This document shows, one piece after another, positions 7,337 through 14,426 of a stretch of 24,820 bases of DNA. Under the pieces are notes generated by a model. The model saw only the letters and a program-made list of their open reading frames with translations, searched no databases and had not been told where the DNA came from. Numbering within the stretch: the stretch's first letter is position 1; every line of letters begins with the position of its first letter. Both the position numbers and the translations under genes were made by a program. The stretch is from Candidatus Thorarchaeota archaeon (GTDB taxonomy: Archaea; Asgardarchaeota; Thorarchaeia; Thorarchaeales; Thorarchaeaceae), in NCBI GenBank assembly GCA_016839345.1, contig JAEOUL010000288.1:1-24820 (forward strand), written 5' to 3'.

Positions 7337-8155
7337 CTAGTCCACCTCCAAATCAAGATCTGTGAACAGGTCCTCTTCATCGATCTCATCACTCTTGCCA
7401 GGGTTGAGGACTCGTAAAAGTTTGGCATCAGCAGCTACCAGAATCTCTTGCTTCTTCCTTGCTCCTACGGTTGATGCAATTCTGACTGCATGTACTTCAG
7501 GATCAAGCTCATCTACATCTGAGGGTTTATTGACTCTTACTTCAACAAAGAGAGACGGATGAAGATCTCTAACAGCCCTAGGTGTTCGATAACCTGAGGA
7601 AACCATTGCAATGCGTCCCTTCTTCTTACCCCGAGTTGCACTATCTATTCCACGGACCTTGCGCCAACTGTCACTTACTCGAATCCATCTATGAGCTTGC
7701 TCGTGACGGAATTTTGGCATCTGTTTCTTCTTCTGTCTAGCTATTCGTAGAACTCTCTGATCTGTGTTCTTAACTCTGAGAGGAACTTCCACCTTTGGTT
7801 TCTTCTTAGGTGCAGCCTTCTTTTTCTTCTTGGGTGCAACCTTTTTCTTCTTTGGCTTGGGTTCTTCTTTTTCAGCTTTCTTGGGTTTCTCCTTCTTAGG
7901 AGCTGCTTTCTTGGATGGTTTTGTTTCCGCTTTCTTTGCTGGCTTCTTTGCGGATTCAACATCAGCGAGTAAGCCCTGTGCAGCCTCTATCAGCTTTGCA
8001 GCACCACTCTCACTAAGACCCTCGACCTTATCAGCAAGCTTGTCTGCCTTTGTGCGAGACATGTTCAGTACTGTCTTGATACCAGCATCTCTGAGCTTCT
8101 CCTCTAGTTTGGGTCCCACACCGGGCAAGTCTTTCAGTTCAGGCTTTTTTGACAT
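7337..8155 (-). CDS. rpl32e: 50S ribosomal protein L32e (eL32) with N-terminal HhH domain
   Basis: Large-subunit protein of 272 residues, about twice the core family length. Residues 5-65 form a helix-hairpin-helix domain (DLPGVGPKLEEKL and VEGLSESGAAKLIEAAQG). A linker at about 70-123 consists almost entirely of Lys, Ala and Pro. The eL32 fold follows, with FRHEQAHRWIRVSDSWRKVR and VSSGYRTPRAVRDLHPS. Haloarchaeal L32e proteins also have an HhH-like N-terminal extension, so the arrangement is not unique. The start is ATG with GAGG upstream. The gene lies between L6 and L19e, its standard place. Low-complexity codons here produce long spurious open frames on the opposite strand. Confidence 0.94.
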   Translation of the reverse strand: MSKKPELKDLPGVGPKLEEKLRDAGIKTVLNMSRTKADKLADKVEGLSESGAAKLIEAAQGLLADVESAKKPAKKAETKPSKKAAPKKEKPKKAEKEEPKPKKKKVAPKKKKKAAPKKKPKVEVPLRVKNTDQRVLRIARQKKKQMPKFRHEQAHRWIRVSDSWRKVRGIDSATRGKKKGRIAMVSSGYRTPRAVRDLHPSLFVEVRVNKPSDVDELDPEVHAVRIASTVGARKKQEILVAADAKLLRVLNPGKSDEIDEEDLFTDLDLEVD

Positions 8156-8168
8156 CTCATTGCCTCTC

Positions 8169-8732
8169 CTATACTATTGACTTCACTTCCTCGCCTTTCC
8201 TCTTCCTGATTACATAGATACCATCGAGGAAAACTCGTCTGTCTTTATCACGGATTTTGCATGCCTGTTGGATGTTGGCTGCACTCTGTGAAACATGTTC
8301 AATGTTGATTCCGCTGATGAAGAGTTCATCTTCAGTGGTCTTGACCTGCACATCCCCAATCAGTCGGGCAGTCCGTATACCACGCTCTCCGATGAAGTTC
8401 TTGATAATCACAATATTGTCCATAATCTCTACAGTAATGGGAAAGTGACTATACACAATTTTCATCTCATATTCATACCCATGCTGTACGCCTGTGAGCA
8501 TATTTCGAATATGTGCAATAATCGTTCCAACAAGAGCTTTGGACTTTTTGCGATTTATGTGAGTAGTTGCAATTACTTCATTCCCTTCAATTTTAATCTG
8601 GGTCTGAGGTTCTGGGAATGAACGTTCCAATGAACCCTTTGGACCATTTACAGTGATAGTGTTCTCTTCAAAGGAAACCTGACACTCACTCGGAATCTGG
8701 ATCCGTTGTTCATAGATTGCTTCTTCAGTCAT
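8169..8732 (-). CDS. rpl6: 50S ribosomal protein L6 (uL6)
   Basis: Large-subunit protein of 187 residues near the factor-binding site. It has two tandem uL6 domains, the first with NTITVNGPKGSLERSFP and the second with FPITVEIMDNIVIIKNFIGE followed by the archaeal motif HVSQSAANIQQACKIRDKD. Length and order are normal for archaea. GGAG lies nine bases before the ATG. The gap to S8 is 13 bases. Confidence 0.97.
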   Translation of the reverse strand: MTEEAIYEQRIQIPSECQVSFEENTITVNGPKGSLERSFPEPQTQIKIEGNEVIATTHINRKKSKALVGTIIAHIRNMLTGVQHGYEYEMKIVYSHFPITVEIMDNIVIIKNFIGERGIRTARLIGDVQVKTTEDELFISGINIEHVSQSAANIQQACKIRDKDRRVFLDGIYVIRKRKGEEVKSIV

Positions 8733-8745
8733 TTGTCAAATCTCC

Positions 8746-9138
8746 TTAGTAAACATATGCAAGTAATCTTCCACCAATACCTCGGGTCTTGGCATCTTGG
8801 TGTGTCATCACACCTTCAGGTGTTGTTACTATGAGTATTCCATAGTTGTAGGCAGGCAGGAAACGTTTCTCAAACTTCTCGAAACCATCACGTCGGACTG
8901 GAAATCTAGGTTTGATTACACCGCACTTGTTGGTCCTTCCCATGAGTTGAATCCGGAAGCGACCAGCTTTACCATCATCAATCCGTTCGAACTCTCCAAT
9001 GTAGCCTTTTGACTGCATGACCTGCAGTACTTTCTCAATCAATCGTGATGCAGGAGCTATTACCACTTCGGGCTTGCCCACTATCTCACTATTGTAGATG
9101 TTTGACATTGCGTCAGCCAATGGGTCTAGTAGTGTCAC
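8746..9138 (-). CDS. rps8: 30S ribosomal protein S8 (uS8)
   Basis: Small-subunit protein of 130 residues that binds the central domain of 16S rRNA. It starts [16 protein letters not shown] and ends with [30 protein letters not shown], the conserved uS8 C-terminus. The start is GTG at 9136-9138, with GGAGG about ten bases upstream. It follows S14 by 16 bases. Confidence 0.97.
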   Translation of the reverse strand: MTLLDPLADAMSNIYNSEIVGKPEVVIAPASRLIEKVLQVMQSKGYIGEFERIDDGKAGRFRIQLMGRTNKCGVIKPRFPVRRDGFEKFEKRFLPAYNYGILIVTTPEGVMTHQDAKTRGIGGRLLAYVY

Positions 9139-9154
9139 TTTCTCCTTAGCCTCC

Positions 9155-9325
9155 TTACTGGTATTTCTGGAACCCGAGCTTCTCCGCTGTTTCTCTGAAA
9201 CATCGTCGGCACATGTTCAAGCCATATGATCTGATGATTGCCTGATGAGTACCACAACGTACACATGTTCTGCTGCCTTTGCCCATTTTCTTTCGTTGTC
9301 TAGGACGTTCTCTCTTTACACTCAT
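9155..9325 (-). CDS. rps14: 30S ribosomal protein S14 (uS14), zinc-binding type
   Basis: A short gene of 56 codons plus stop. The protein starts [20 protein letters not shown] and carries [22 protein letters not shown], a C-x2-C ... C-x2-C zinc knuckle, then [14 protein letters not shown]. This is the compact archaeal uS14, which binds the 3' domain of 16S rRNA. An additional ATG lies directly before the chosen one (9326-9328). The SD GAGGTGAT overlaps the L5 stop, and its spacing fits the second ATG slightly better. It lies between L5 and S8, its invariant place. Confidence 0.95.
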   Translation of the reverse strand: MSVKRERPRQRKKMGKGSRTCVRCGTHQAIIRSYGLNMCRRCFRETAEKLGFQKYQ

Positions 9326-9336
9326 CATTAATCACC

Positions 9337-9924
9337 TCAGAACAAGTATGTCCGCTCTCGCTCCTTTTCGAGTATTTCAACACCGAATTTGTTCTTGACA
9401 AAGACCATACTCTCCTCTGGAGTCAATCGATGTCGGTATGGTACTTTCGTCTTTCTTCTCCGTCTTCGTTTCACTCTGAAACCCGGACGCTCTATACATA
9501 CTGTAATGTTCATACCCTGAATTCCAAGCTGGGGATCGTATTTTACGTCTGGAATGTCGATATGCTCTGCAATTCCAAAAGCGAAATTTCCATCAAGATC
9601 CCAATTCTTGATCAACAGGACATTTTCCTTTGCCTTCAAAGCTTTAATGAGAAACTTCTCTGCTTTTCTGTTCCTGAGAGTCACTCGGACAGCAATGGGT
9701 TCTTTTCTACGAATTCCAAAATCTCGAACTGTCTGACGAGCTTTTGATTGAGTTGGAGTCTGTCCACTGAGTCCCTCAAGAATTGTTGCTGCCCTGTTTA
9801 GGGCTTCTCCGCCACCTGTGCACATATCAACGACGACCTTGGCCACAAAGGGTTCTCTCATAGGGTATGTCTTCCAGTCCTCTAGGAAGACCTGTTCATT
9901 GATTTGCTCATTCTCGATACTCAA
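9337..9924 (-). CDS. rpl5: 50S ribosomal protein L5 (uL5)
   Basis: 5S-rRNA-binding protein of 195 residues. Motifs include MREPFVAKVVVDMCTGGGEA, GQTPTQSKARQTVRDFGIRR and YDPQLGIQGMNITVCIERPG, all typical of archaeal uL5. The start codon is TTG at 9922-9924: it overlaps the S4e stop by four bases and has a perfect GGAGGT eight bases upstream, while no ATG or GTG is better placed. The usual neighbours S4e and S14 flank it. Confidence 0.97.
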   Translation of the reverse strand: MSIENEQINEQVFLEDWKTYPMREPFVAKVVVDMCTGGGEALNRAATILEGLSGQTPTQSKARQTVRDFGIRRKEPIAVRVTLRNRKAEKFLIKALKAKENVLLIKNWDLDGNFAFGIAEHIDIPDVKYDPQLGIQGMNITVCIERPGFRVKRRRRRKTKVPYRHRLTPEESMVFVKNKFGVEILEKERERTYLF

Positions 9925-10676
9925 TCTGAACTACCTCCAGTTGATTCAAGAGTGACCTCAGGTTTTGTCTTACCCACAACAAACACATAGTCCAATGCAG
10001 TCTGGAACCTATTTCCGTCAGGATCCTGTAGTGTAACTGTACTGGCGTGTGAACCAATCTGTTTGACTATCTCAAGGATTTTCCCTTCAATCCCGATATT
10101 CTTTCCACGTGTGACTATGGCATATGCTCCCGTTTCCATATTGATGGATTTCATAAGTTTCTGTTTGGGTATACCCACCTTTAGAGTATCAAGAGTAGTA
10201 TAGTCTGCAGGGCTCTCACCTTCGGTGAGTAATAACGTTCTACCATCATGTAGACCGAGTTGAATCTTGCCACCTTTGATTACTGTCTTGGCCTCAATTC
10301 TACAAAGCTTGTAAGTAGCTTCCTTTTCATCAATGTTGACTAATTTTAACCCACCCTTCAATTTCGGAAGAAGTCTGAATCGTTCACCGGATGTAATGAT
10401 TTCAATTACATCCATTAGTCCCACTGGAAATCTTGGATTCTTTCTAATCACACCATCAACTTTTACCTGCCCACCAGAGAGTATTGCCTTCACTTCACGC
10501 ATATTCTCAGCGTAATCAAGAACCTCTCTAAGAATTAAAGCAAGAGTCAGGCTATGTTCCTTAGGATGTGGTCCAGGAATAACTCGTGTGGTGAACTTCG
10601 CTGTCTTTCTCTTGATTGGCCAATGTCTTGGTGCTGGAAGGCGTTTCAGATGCTTCTTTTGACCTCTTCTTGCCAT
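9921..10676 (-). CDS. rps4e: 30S ribosomal protein S4e (eS4)
   Basis: Small-subunit protein specific to archaea and eukaryotes, 251 residues. The N-terminus GQKKHLKRLPAPRHWPIKRK is diagnostic. An S4-like RNA-binding domain (VKAILSGGQVKVDGVIRKNP) follows, and a KOW-like segment lies near the end (RGKNIGIEGKILEIV). Length is normal. It overlaps the L24 stop by one base and the L5 start by four. Confidence 0.97.
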   Translation of the reverse strand: MARRGQKKHLKRLPAPRHWPIKRKTAKFTTRVIPGPHPKEHSLTLALILREVLDYAENMREVKAILSGGQVKVDGVIRKNPRFPVGLMDVIEIITSGERFRLLPKLKGGLKLVNIDEKEATYKLCRIEAKTVIKGGKIQLGLHDGRTLLLTEGESPADYTTLDTLKVGIPKQKLMKSINMETGAYAIVTRGKNIGIEGKILEIVKQIGSHASTVTLQDPDGNRFQTALDYVFVVGKTKPEVTLESTGGSSD

Positions 10677-11065
10677 TAATCTTCACTCTCCGCGAATTTC
10701 AATACTTTACTCTCTATGAGCTTCTTTCTTTCATCATTCAGTTCCAGCTTTACTAACATGAGATTGGAAGGATGAACTGGAACTGAAGCCTCCTTGCCGT
10801 CCGCTTTAGTGATCGTAGCATTGTCTAGAAACACACGTGCTTTTTTGTAGCTGACCTCGCTCACCTTTCCTTCTGTATCCCTAAACTGTCCTCTCATGAT
10901 TCTCACAGTATCTCCTTTCTTAACAACAAGTGAACGGAGACCATATTCCTCTTGGAGGAATTCATCAAGACGACATTTGAGTAAGGCTTTCTTCTCATGA
11001 AGAGCAGCGTTTCGTATTCGCCTTCGTTGTTTCCTAGGTGACCTTGAGCTTGGTTTCTTTACCAT
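10676..11065 (-). CDS. rpl24: 50S ribosomal protein L24 (uL24)
   Basis: Assembly-initiating large-subunit protein, 129 residues from the chosen start. The basic N-terminus KPSSRSPRKQRRRIRNAALH matches archaeal/eukaryotic uL24 (RPL26). The KOW motif is VKKGDTVRIMRGQFRDTEGKV. The ATG at 11063-11065 is chosen because GAGG stands eight bases before it; an in-frame GTG six bases further upstream is also possible. It lies between L14 and S4e as usual. Confidence 0.95.
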   Translation of the reverse strand: MVKKPSSRSPRKQRRRIRNAALHEKKALLKCRLDEFLQEEYGLRSLVVKKGDTVRIMRGQFRDTEGKVSEVSYKKARVFLDNATITKADGKEASVPVHPSNLMLVKLELNDERKKLIESKVLKFAESED

Positions 11066-11075
11066 TTTCACACCC

Positions 11076-11498
11076 TCACACTATTTTCGACGCTATAGCG
11101 GAAACTCTTGGCCACTTTAGAGTGACTTCCCTTGCCATAGGCCCTCTCAGTTCAGAACCTTGAGGTTCTCCTCCCGGTTTTATCAGAACTGCAGCATTAT
11201 CCTCGAACTGCATCCAAGTACCATCAGGTCTTCTGAATGGCTTTCTTTGTCGTACTATTACAGCTTGTAGCACTTGTTTTCGAAGTTCTTGTTTTCCTTT
11301 TGTGACTGAAACATTGACCATATCTCCAATGCCAGCTTTTCCTAATTTTCTCAGCTTTCCCTTGTAGCCAAAAACGGTGATTAGTTTGAGTTCTTTGGCT
11401 CCAGAATTATCAGTGCACAAGATTTTTGCACCAATCGGGAGCCCTCGAGCTATTCGAGGTATGAATTTTCTGATTCCTCTTCCAACTTTTCTTGACAC
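11076..11498 (-). CDS. rpl14: 50S ribosomal protein L14 (uL14)
   Basis: Large-subunit protein at the subunit interface, 140 residues. Family motifs are GAKILCTDNSGAKELKLITV and GIGDMVNVSVTKGKQELRKQ, followed by FEDNAAVLIKPGGEPQGSEL and the C-terminal RGPMAREVTLKWPRVSAIAS. The start is GTG, with a strong GGAGGAGG eight bases upstream. The spacing to S17 is three bases. Confidence 0.97.
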   Translation of the reverse strand: MSRKVGRGIRKFIPRIARGLPIGAKILCTDNSGAKELKLITVFGYKGKLRKLGKAGIGDMVNVSVTKGKQELRKQVLQAVIVRQRKPFRRPDGTWMQFEDNAAVLIKPGGEPQGSELRGPMAREVTLKWPRVSAIASKIV

Positions 11499-11501
11499 AG
11501 A

Positions 11502-11870
11502 CTATTCCTCCTCCGTTTTTACTTCTGTTGGGATGCTCGCAATGACAACAGCAGACACATTCTTACTCAAGGGTCTGCATTCGACAACTTTGACAGTGTC
11601 TCCAACTTTTACATCGATGCATGGTGGTAGGTGAGCAAGTTTCCTGCTTCTCCGACGTTGATATCGAGAGTATTTCTTGATCAAACTAAGATAGTCTGTT
11701 TGAAATACGATTGTTTTATACATCCGAGTACTGGTGACGATTCCTTCCCTGACTTTGCTTCTTACTGATAGGTTTCCATGGAACGGACACTTTGTATCGT
11801 CACATGTCTTCTCTGGAGGTTCCACATTTGGGATGCCAATGTTGCGAACTTTACTCTTGGTTTCGGCCAT
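11502..11870 (-). CDS. rps17: 30S ribosomal protein S17 (uS17)
   Basis: Primary 16S-rRNA-binding protein, 122 residues from the chosen ATG. The archaeal signature CDDTKCPFHGNLSVR near the N-terminus is followed by the OB-fold stretch GIVTSTRMYKTIVFQTDY and HLPPCIDVKVGDTVKVVECR. The ATG at 11868-11870 has GGAG nine bases upstream and is preferred to an in-frame GTG two codons earlier, which overlaps the Rpp29 stop. Either start keeps the gene coupled to Rpp29. Confidence 0.96.
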   Translation of the reverse strand: MAETKSKVRNIGIPNVEPPEKTCDDTKCPFHGNLSVRSKVREGIVTSTRMYKTIVFQTDYLSLIKKYSRYQRRRSRKLAHLPPCIDVKVGDTVKVVECRPLSKNVSAVVIASIPTEVKTEEE

Positions 11871-11872
11871 TA

Positions 11873-12157
11873 TCACCAGCTCCTATTGAGGTGCTTCTTC
11901 ATTCTGTCCTCTGGTCTTCCTCTAAGCAGTCCGCCATCAATGCGAACTAAAGTGCCATCGGGGAGTGTTATATCAAAGACACAGATCTTTTTGGGAACTG
12001 ATATGGTTCCTCTTTCTGTATCAATATGGAACATTTCCTTGGATTCTTCAAGGATAGTACCTTTAGTACACACATGATTGGGGTCCTTTGATTCAACTAT
12101 GTGGGTCAATAACCCCACAAGCTCATGTTTCACAATATTCTGAGGAGCGATTTTCAT
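11873..12157 (-). CDS. rnp1: ribonuclease P protein component 1 (Rpp29/Pop4)
   Basis: Protein subunit of archaeal RNase P, which matures the 5' ends of tRNAs. The 94 residues have the Sm-like Rpp29 fold, with HELVGLLTHIVESKDPNHVC, then KGTILEESKEMFHIDTERGT and a conserved C-terminus GTLVRIDGGLLRGRPEDR. The length is typical for archaea. It overlaps both L29 and S17 by about four bases. The position between L29 and S17 is conserved across archaea; the eIF1-like gene sometimes found beside it is absent here. Confidence 0.95.
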   Translation of the reverse strand: MKIAPQNIVKHELVGLLTHIVESKDPNHVCTKGTILEESKEMFHIDTERGTISVPKKICVFDITLPDGTLVRIDGGLLRGRPEDRMKKHLNRSW

Positions 12158-12366
12158 TCAGATGCCTCCAACTCCTCTTCTCGCATAATTGTCAGAATAC
12201 GAGCAATTGCCTTTCTTACATTGCGTATTTTGTATGGATTTTCAGTTCCACCACCAGTAGCTGACTCAATCCTGATACTGGACATCTCATTGTAAAGCTC
12301 TTCCAGTTTCTTCTGACGTTCTGCAGGCGTAAGTTTTCTAATTTCTTTGGCATTCAGACTAGACAT
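12154..12366 (-). CDS. rpl29: 50S ribosomal protein L29 (uL29)
   Basis: Small two-helix large-subunit protein near the tunnel exit, 70 residues. The pattern LNAKEIRKLTPAERQKKLEE, then ESATGGGTENPYKIRNVRKA and IARILTIMRE, is standard for archaeal uL29. The ATG at 12364-12366 lies nine bases after GGAGG and overlaps the S3 stop; a GTG one codon upstream is less likely. Its end overlaps the Rpp29 start. Confidence 0.95.
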   Translation of the reverse strand: MSSLNAKEIRKLTPAERQKKLEELYNEMSSIRIESATGGGTENPYKIRNVRKAIARILTIMREEELEASE

Positions 12367-13274
12367 CACTCTTTCCCTCCTTCATCCAATGAATCCAATT
12401 CCTCAAGGTCATCAATAATTGCTTCTACAGGTTCATCAGTTTCATCTTCAATTTCGGCTTTTTCTTCTATTGAAGATTCGTCAGAAGATTCAGGTTCTTC
12501 CTCTTCCATGACTTCTAGAGGTTCCTCTACGAGCTCAAGACCATCAAGTTCCTCAAGTTCTCTCAGCTCATCTATGTCAGTAATCCCTTCAAGTGAATCC
12601 TCGACACCTTCTTCTACCTCAATGAGTTCTTCTTCTTCCGGCTTTTTGATGAGCTCAATCTCTTCTTTCTTCCTTGGCTTTGGTGTCTTGATTTGTATGA
12701 TCCCCGGAAGCTTGGAATCGGGTTTCATGATACTCACGGTTATACCTATCACACCTGGTTTAAGGACTGCTAAGTCATTTGCATGGTCAACAAATGCGTT
12801 TGCTGGTTCACCTGTTTTTGAAATGGTGCCCTGTTTGAATTTTTGATACCTAGCTCTTCTGCTCGAGAGTTTGCCCTTTACAATAATCTCACAACCAATT
12901 GCTCCGGCTCTCATAACACGCCTGAGAATCCAATACGCCATTCTACGGAATCGGACACCTCTCTCAAGCTGTCTTGCTAAGCGTGAAGCCATTACAGATG
13001 CATCTAACCAGGGATTCTCAATCTCGCTTACCTCAATCTGAACATTCTCAATTCCAAACTCATTCTCTAGGATATAGGTGAGTTCCCTAATTTTTGCACC
13101 ACGACGACCAATCACAACTCCGGGTCGAGAAGCGTGAATTACGACCTCTGTCTTCATGGGCATCTTTCTGATCTCTACGCCTCCATATCCTGCAGCGTTG
13201 AGTTCAGTTGCTAGAAACTCATCAATCGCTAGTCTGCGAGAGTTCTGTTCAATGAAATATTTGACAGCTGACAT
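12366..13274 (-). CDS. rps3: 30S ribosomal protein S3 (uS3) with long acidic C-terminal tail
   Basis: Small-subunit protein at the mRNA entry site. The N-terminal KH domain carries SRPGVVIGRRGAKIRELT. The C-terminal core includes RRMAYWILRRVMRAGAIGCE and GKLSSRRARYQKFKQGTISK. The core ends near residue 205; the protein then continues to 302 with a tail dominated by Glu and Asp (for example EELIEVEEGVEDSLEGITD). Many archaeal S3 proteins are some 60-100 residues shorter. A GAGGTG SD lies six bases before the ATG. The tail shares no obvious motif and is probably disordered. Confidence 0.96.
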   Translation of the reverse strand: MSAVKYFIEQNSRRLAIDEFLATELNAAGYGGVEIRKMPMKTEVVIHASRPGVVIGRRGAKIRELTYILENEFGIENVQIEVSEIENPWLDASVMASRLARQLERGVRFRRMAYWILRRVMRAGAIGCEIIVKGKLSSRRARYQKFKQGTISKTGEPANAFVDHANDLAVLKPGVIGITVSIMKPDSKLPGIIQIKTPKPRKKEEIELIKKPEEEELIEVEEGVEDSLEGITDIDELRELEELDGLELVEEPLEVMEEEEPESSDESSIEEKAEIEDETDEPVEAIIDDLEELDSLDEGGKE

Positions 13275-13738
13275 TAATTCACCTCTTCCAATACTATCTC
13301 CACATGCGAAGTGTTCTCAAAATACGGAGTGCTTCGACCATGTGCCCTCTCAATGAATTTCTTGTAGGTTCTACCCCCTTGTGTTGCAGCATGAATGATT
13401 CTTAGTCGATCAATGTCCAAGCCCTTTGTGTCAGCATTTGCTTCTGCGTTCCTTAAGATGGCTAAGATGTGTTCTGAAGCCTTCACAGGATGACCACCAG
13501 ATGGCCATTTCTTCATTCCTGGATGGTGTCCTCGTTTTTTCCTATGACGCCGGTAAGGAATCCAAGCTTTCTCTTCGATCACTAGCTCAAGAAGATCTAT
13601 TGCCTTATCCAGCATCATCCCCTTTATTTCATTGCAGACTTCTCTACACTGCTTTGGGGAAACCCGCATATTCCTTCCACTTGCTATGGCTGTCCTATCT
13701 GGGTCAATGCCTATGATTGAATATCCATATGTTGGCAT
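13274..13738 (-). CDS. rpl22: 50S ribosomal protein L22 (uL22)
   Basis: Large-subunit protein lining the peptide exit tunnel, 154 residues. Archaeal features are RNMRVSPKQCREVCNEIKGM, then HHPGMKKWPSGGHPVKASEH and the hairpin region RRTYKKFIERAHGRSTPYFE-like near the end (actual start GGRTYKKFIERAHGRS). It is the first gene of this operon, whereas in most archaea S19, L2, L23, L4 and L3 precede it. The SD GTGAGG lies five bases before the ATG. The end shares one base with S3. A leader of about 190 bases separates it from its TATA box. Confidence 0.95.
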   Translation of the reverse strand: MPTYGYSIIGIDPDRTAIASGRNMRVSPKQCREVCNEIKGMMLDKAIDLLELVIEEKAWIPYRRHRKKRGHHPGMKKWPSGGHPVKASEHILAILRNAEANADTKGLDIDRLRIIHAATQGGRTYKKFIERAHGRSTPYFENTSHVEIVLEEVN

Positions 13739-13926
13739 TATGCCTCACTTCCGCTGTGGGGGACTTGTTCCAGCTCACTTCTAAGAAAGCTGCAAAGTCG
13801 TCATCGTGCTCTCACAACCACTCCCGAACCTACCGGCACTCGTCTGCAGACTGTTCTCGCGAGCAGAACTAGTTGTCTACACTGCTTCCATTGGTTCGGA
13901 AACAGCTGTCTCTGTTGAGCAGCAAT
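13739..13926 (-). promoter_or_regulatory. structured 5' leader of the ribosomal operon
   Basis: No gene is seen between L22 and the upstream 129-residue gene. On the minus strand the predicted leader can form a long-range helix: CCGAACC (complement of 13893-13899) pairs with GGTTCGG (complement of 13824-13830), extendable to about 9 bp with one G-U pair. Inside this helix are a GTTCT/AGAAC hairpin (13853-13869) and the palindrome GTCTGCAGAC (13842-13851). Directly before it is an AACAG/CTGTT hairpin (13901-13916). The octamer GAAGTGAG occurs twice near the L22 start (about 13743-13750 and 13774-13781). It looks like an autoregulatory leader, but no known motif was recognised. Confidence 0.4.
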
Positions 13927-13946
13927 CCGGTTTCGGAAGAGTTTCG

Positions 13947-13956
13947 CATTTAAACG
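13947..13956 (-). promoter_or_regulatory. TATA box of the ribosomal protein operon
   Basis: Minus-strand CGTTTAAATG matches the archaeal TATA consensus. Transcription would start near 13925, giving a leader of about 190 bases before L22. No better element lies closer to L22. Confidence 0.5.
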
Positions 13957-13975
13957 TTGTCACTTGTTCGAATTT

Positions 13976-13994
13976 CCCTTGTGAAAATCAAGGG
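13976..13994 (-). terminator. hairpin over the stop of the 129-residue gene
   Basis: CCCTTG and CAAGGG form a perfect 6-bp inverted repeat with a seven-base loop that includes the TGA stop. It probably marks the end of the upstream two-gene transcript, just before the ribosomal operon promoter. There is no long T-run. Confidence 0.35.
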
Positions 13995-14377
13995 TTGTCT
14001 CCGAATTCCGCGGTGACTCTTCTTAGTACAGGTGTCTTTATTGAATTCTTGATGAGATCCACACCCGCATCAGTGAGTGTTCCCTTCACATAATGAACTC
14101 CAGCAGATTGAATGTAGACAAGACCCTTGCCTCTCAACTTTTGTAAACTACCTAAGACGATTTGAGTAAGTTCCTCCTCTGTGATGTCTAAACCACCTCC
14201 TGGAACTTGTAAGGTTTCGGACATCTTGAGGACATTACGCATAGAACTCAGTTGTCTTCTATTGCTATCATAGGGATTAGAGTACATCCAAAGCAGAACA
14301 ATCAGGTCAACCACTTCGAGACCAATGTCTGGATTGAGTTCCAGTGTCTTCTTAGCCACGAGTTCTACAATTGGCAT
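13988..14377 (-). CDS. unrecognised protein, possible winged helix
   Basis: I do not recognise a family for this 129-residue protein. The N-terminal half is helical and hydrophobic (EVVDLIVLLWMYSNPYDSNR). The segment ITEEELTQIVLGSLQKLRGK followed by GLVYIQSAGVHYVKGTLTDA reads like a helix-turn-helix with a beta wing and then a closing helix. It lies downstream of the zinc-ribbon/winged-helix gene, with 49 bases between them, and could be cotranscribed. A TATA-like GTATAAATG overlaps the chosen ATG, so an internal start such as the Met at residue 31 cannot be excluded. It sits directly upstream of the ribosomal operon on the same strand. A regulatory role is only a guess. Confidence 0.55.
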   Translation of the reverse strand: MPIVELVAKKTLELNPDIGLEVVDLIVLLWMYSNPYDSNRRQLSSMRNVLKMSETLQVPGGGLDITEEELTQIVLGSLQKLRGKGLVYIQSAGVHYVKGTLTDAGVDLIKNSIKTPVLRRVTAEFGDNP

Positions 14378-14426
14378 TTATACCACACTCTAGTGCTCCC
14401 AAGTCCTATTCAAGTAATCGAAAATG

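Noticed and set aside
7764..8180. Long plus-strand open frame rich in Phe opposite L32e
   Set aside because: It is the antisense image of the Lys/Ala/Pro-rich linker and HhH domain; its composition is low-complexity and it has no SD or promoter.
12508..12846. Plus-strand Ser-rich open frame opposite the S3 tail
   Set aside because: The poly-Ser pattern is what Glu/Asp codons give on the opposite strand; not a gene.
13739..13987. tRNA or other known RNA gene in the gap upstream of L22
   Set aside because: No cloverleaf with acceptor, D, anticodon and T arms could be drawn; the paired segments fit a leader better.
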